Below, one piece after another: positions 5,358 to 8,005 of a DNA stretch of 8,005 bases. Positions within the stretch are counted from its first letter, which is position 1; each line of letters opens with the position of its first letter. A program made the position numbers and the translations under genes. Below the pieces are notes generated by a model. It was given only the letters and a program-made list of their open reading frames with translations, made no database searches and was not told the origin of the DNA. The DNA comes from Spirochaetia bacterium (lineage in GTDB: Bacteria > Spirochaetota > UBA12135): contig DNNS01000309.1 of assembly GCA_003497555.1 (NCBI GenBank), forward strand, positions 1 to 8,005, given 5' to 3'.

Positions 5358-6134
5358 TGATGCAAGAAAATCTGAAACCACGGCGATTCCGGCTTTGGGC
5401 GCGGAGGCGCTATTATAAAGCGAAATTAATCTGGAGCCCAGTACGGCGATATCGGCATAGCCTGCAAGTTCATCAATATGCTCGCGTCTGGAAATACCGA
5501 AACCGCATGCCGCCCGGGCGCCGGTAATTTTTTTCAACTGTAATATTTTCTTTTTGGCTTCTGCCGGCAGGCTTTCCTTTTCTCCGGTGATTCCTATGCG
5601 CAGGGGCAGATAAAACATGGATTTGGTATAATGCGCCAGGTAATGTATGCGGTCTTCCCTGGTATTCAGGCCGAATACCTGCACCGGTTCAAGCTGTTTT
5701 TGTTTTAAACAGTCAAAATATCCGAAATTATCCTGGTCCGGTGGAATATCAGGAACTATCAGGCCGTCAATACCGCTTTCCCAGGCGCGGTTAATAAATT
5801 TTTCAGGGCCAAAGCGGTAAATAATATTAAAATAAGTCATGACCAGAAGCGGCAGGCCGGTTTTTTCACGCAAACGCTGCGCCAGATCAAAGCAGCCAGC
5901 AGTTGTTGTTCCGCGGTCAAGGGCTTTCTGGTTTTCAATAGTTATTACCGGGCCGTCGGCAATCGGATCGGAAAAAGGAAATTGCAGTTCTATAAGATCA
6001 GCGCCGCTGTCCGCCATGGCCCGGACAAGATTAGTCTGACATTTTTTATCAAGACTTCCTGCCACAGTATGGGTCATAAGCAGAATTTTTTTCTGCTGTA
6101 TTTTTTGGGTAATATATTCGTTTAATTTTGTCAT
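5346..6134 (-). CDS. trpA: Tryptophan synthase alpha chain
   Basis: This 262-residue TIM barrel cleaves indole-3-glycerol phosphate to indole and glyceraldehyde 3-phosphate, normally passing indole to TrpB. Catalytic E49 (DLIEL) and D60 (DPIADGP) fall at the exact positions known from enteric TrpA, and Y175, R179 and G184 also fit. Phosphate-binding elements GFGIS (211-215) and VLGSR (231-235) are present. Oddities are ELQFPFSDP where ELG(V/I)PFSDP is usual (Gly51 is Gln here), and LRIGITG in place of SRxGVTG. The start ATG overlaps the stop of the upstream NHL/VWA-like gene as ATGA, and no Shine-Dalgarno is visible, so translation probably depends on coupling. No trpB, trpC or trpF is in the window. 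Complete; it converges on birA. Family assignment is firm, partner and physiological role less so. Confidence 0.92.
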   Translation of the reverse strand: MTKLNEYITQKIQQKKILLMTHTVAGSLDKKCQTNLVRAMADSGADLIELQFPFSDPIADGPVITIENQKALDRGTTTAGCFDLAQRLREKTGLPLLVMTYFNIIYRFGPEKFINRAWESGIDGLIVPDIPPDQDNFGYFDCLKQKQLEPVQVFGLNTREDRIHYLAHYTKSMFYLPLRIGITGEKESLPAEAKKKILQLKKITGARAACGFGISRREHIDELAGYADIAVLGSRLISLYNSASAPKAGIAVVSDFLASLRK

Positions 6135-8005
6135 TGGTCTGGAACAGGATAACCGGCTTTATTATCTATGCCGGTAAAATTTTTATAATTTACCTTTACC
6201 TGCAGTTCGCGAAAAACTCCGGCGCGCTTGCGGTCTCTGACGGAAGTATATTGTATCTGATACCATCCGGGATCGAATTTTCTGGCCTGATTGATTATGC
6301 CTGCAGCAGTGCTGCGGTTTTTATAGAAAAAAAATCCTCCGCCGGAAAGACGGGCTAAAGTTTTAAAATAATACTGCTCTTTTTCATCAGCCGGCTCCCT
6401 GCCGGAATAAATAATATAAACCGGTACGGCATTATGAGCGGCAAAACGCGCAACTTCGTGAAAATTTTCCGGATTAAAATTGTGTTCACTATATAAACCG
6501 GCGGCTAAAATAACAATGGCCGTACGGTAGTCAAGTTTGATGGATTCTTCAACCGCCTTGCGCAAAAGAGGTCCGATTACAGGTTCGCCTTCCGCACGGC
6601 CTGTTACTGCCGCTTCGATATTTTTTAATATGGAATTATTGAAAACCGTTTCTTTTTTATATTTTTTCCCGCTAAAAGAGAAAACCTGCGCCTGATCGTC
6701 AGGATCCAGAGATGAAAAAAAATCATTGGCAATATCCCGGAATTCCGGCAGGCGTTTGATGAATTCATCCGAACGTTCGGCTAATACGGTTACGCGTAAA
6801 TTACTGTAGTTTTCATGCGGAGCCAGCAGCCGGAATGGACATTCCTGATTTTCTTCCAGAAGAAAAAAATTTTTTTCGTTCAGACCAGGCTGCGGATTGC
6901 CGTCGCGATCCCGCACCGATACGGAAAGCGTTATCAGCGGGAAATCACGGAGATAAATATTTTCAGTCTGGACATTTAAATTGACATAGATTTTTTTTAC
7001 CGGACTGTAAAGGTTAATGGAACGGGTAGCAGCGTCACTCACATAAAGAAGGCCGGTTTTATCAAACGCAAAAGAGTTGGGCTTAAAAGCGTCGGCCCGG
7101 CTGTCTTTAAATACCGATTGTTTTTCCATGCTCTCCCGGTCATAAATGTAAATATTTTCACGATCGGAAATATAATAAATATCCCTGCTGTTTTCCGGAT
7201 ATGGCATAATGCGCATAGGAGCGGAAAGAAAATCATCCCCGAAGTTTTCAATAAATTCGCCATAGCGGGAAAAAATACTGATGCAGTTATTGCCTTTATT
7301 GGCAATGTAAAAACGATTTTTATGCAGTATTATGCCGGCCGGTAAAAACAGTTCGCCGGTTCTTCGTCCCTTGCGGCCGAAAACCAGCATTAATTCTCCC
7401 TCGGCAGTAAAGCCCTGCACCCGGCAATTTCCGGAATCGGTTATAAAAATATTACCGTATTCGTCAAGACACATGCCTTCGGGTCCGAGAAACAAACCTT
7501 CTTTAAAACCGCGGCTGCCGATAATATTAAGAATTTCACCGCTGGGTGAAATTTTCAGCACCCGGTCATTGCCGAAATCGCTGATATAAAAGGTGTTCGG
7601 CCCGGACGCTATGATTTCATAGGGGTTTTGTATTATACTATTGGCTGACAGATCCAGCAGCGGGGCAATGATATTTTTCTGAAAATTACCGTTGGCATCC
7701 AGATAGCACAGGGTATTTTTGGCAAAATCCAGGGCAAAAATTCCATTTTTTTCATCAATATAAAAACCGGACGGATGGGCAAATTGCTGCAGTAAAGAGG
7801 CTTTTAACGGCCAGGAATTCTGAAAAATATAGTCTGTATAAAGATTAAAATTATAAGCCCGTCCTTCAAGATACAGAATATTGTTTATTTTCTGCACCAG
7901 ATAGGAATCCTGCCCGCCCAGTTTAATGATGTTTTCCCATTCCTGCAGGGCGCTTGCAACATAACCGGCCTTGTAAAAAGACAAACCTAAATAGTAGCGG
8001 GTGCG
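6131..8005 (-). CDS. TPR / NHL six-blade propeller / VWA-like protein, 5' end outside window
   Basis: Partial gene: the frame is open to the window edge, giving 624 visible residues (numbered from 8005). A TTG at 7984 is not the start, because the codons before it (RTRYYLGL) belong to a TPR helix that continues as SFYKAGYVASALQEWENII (residues 3-31). Six NHL-like blades follow at about 77-109, 129-159, 174-210, 221-256, 262-294 and 308-338, with typical YISDFGNDRV and FITDSGNCRV cores. Next is a linker strand region (VRDRDGNPQPGLNEKNFFLLEE, starting near 364) like the Ig-like lead-in of acidobacterial-type VWA proteins, then a VWA-like fold (about 402-565). The metal-site motifs are degraded: ExSxE at 410-414 for DxSxS, no threonine near 474-480, and ILAAG at 499-503 where L(S)DG is usual. 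A secreted or periplasmic protein-binding scaffold is likely, but the signal peptide would lie outside the window. Confidence 0.8.
   Translation of the reverse strand, partial: RTRYYLGLSFYKAGYVASALQEWENIIKLGGQDSYLVQKINNILYLEGRAYNFNLYTDYIFQNSWPLKASLLQQFAHPSGFYIDEKNGIFALDFAKNTLCYLDANGNFQKNIIAPLLDLSANSIIQNPYEIIASGPNTFYISDFGNDRVLKISPSGEILNIIGSRGFKEGLFLGPEGMCLDEYGNIFITDSGNCRVQGFTAEGELMLVFGRKGRRTGELFLPAGIILHKNRFYIANKGNNCISIFSRYGEFIENFGDDFLSAPMRIMPYPENSRDIYYISDRENIYIYDRESMEKQSVFKDSRADAFKPNSFAFDKTGLLYVSDAATRSINLYSPVKKIYVNLNVQTENIYLRDFPLITLSVSVRDRDGNPQPGLNEKNFFLLEENQECPFRLLAPHENYSNLRVTVLAERSDEFIKRLPEFRDIANDFFSSLDPDDQAQVFSFSGKKYKKETVFNNSILKNIEAAVTGRAEGEPVIGPLLRKAVEESIKLDYRTAIVILAAGLYSEHNFNPENFHEVARFAAHNAVPVYIIYSGREPADEKEQYYFKTLARLSGGGFFFYKNRSTAAGIINQARKFDPGWYQIQYTSVRDRKRAGVFRELQVKVNYKNFTGIDNKAGYPVPDQ

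Noticed and set aside
7982..7984. TTG start for the NHL/VWA-like gene
   Set aside because: The frame is open to the window edge and the preceding residues complete a TPR helix, so the true start lies outside the window.
1..8005. Mobile element, CRISPR array, defence island or biosynthetic cluster
   Set aside because: No transposase, integrase, tRNA gene, direct-repeat array, att-like duplication or defence-type domain is visible; gene content and codon style look uniform.

Overview
The window reads as a compact, moderately AT-rich bacterial chromosome segment with ordinary housekeeping genes and no sign of phage, transposon, plasmid or CRISPR. An LPLAT-type (DUF374) acyltransferase, a membrane-anchored LysM protein and a DapL-type diaminopimelate aminotransferase point to a diderm, peptidoglycan-making bacterium. 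Spirochaetota or a similar lineage would fit the TPR/NHL/VWA protein and the DapL route, but this is a low-confidence inference; nothing here fixes the phylum.

Layout: (1) 3-357, bacterial type A RNase P RNA (rnpB), complete or nearly so. (2) 358-656, a short intergenic region holding a 34-residue two-CxxC zinc-ribbon microprotein on the minus strand (390-494), a 9-bp inverted repeat (511-553) and a good sigma70-like promoter (578-605) reading right. (3) 657-5357, a tight plus-strand run of six genes: dapL, dtd, a LysM membrane protein, a DUF374 acyltransferase, an AEC-family permease and birA. Gaps are at most 30 bases, and two junctions are stop/start overlaps (TGATG at dapL/dtd, TAATG at permease/birA), so this looks like one transcription unit. 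(4) 5346-8005, a minus-strand pair: a large TPR/NHL-propeller/VWA-like protein whose 5' end lies beyond the window, followed by trpA through an ATGA overlap. The two units converge tail to tail, and their coding regions overlap by 12 bases.

How the genes fit together: DapL makes LL-diaminopimelate for lysine and cell wall. The LysM protein probably binds or senses peptidoglycan, and the acyltransferase probably acts on a membrane or outer-membrane lipid. Dtd clears D-aminoacyl-tRNA, which is useful in a cell that makes D-amino acids for its wall. BirA loads biotin onto carboxylases. An envelope and growth theme is plausible but inferred. TrpA has its catalytic residues but no trpB or other trp gene is visible.

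I found no convincing wholly new system. The best second looks are the small zinc-ribbon gene, the VWA-like domain with all three metal-site motifs degraded in a protein translationally coupled to an isolated trpA, and the apparent lack of the GGU motif in the L15 region of RNase P RNA.
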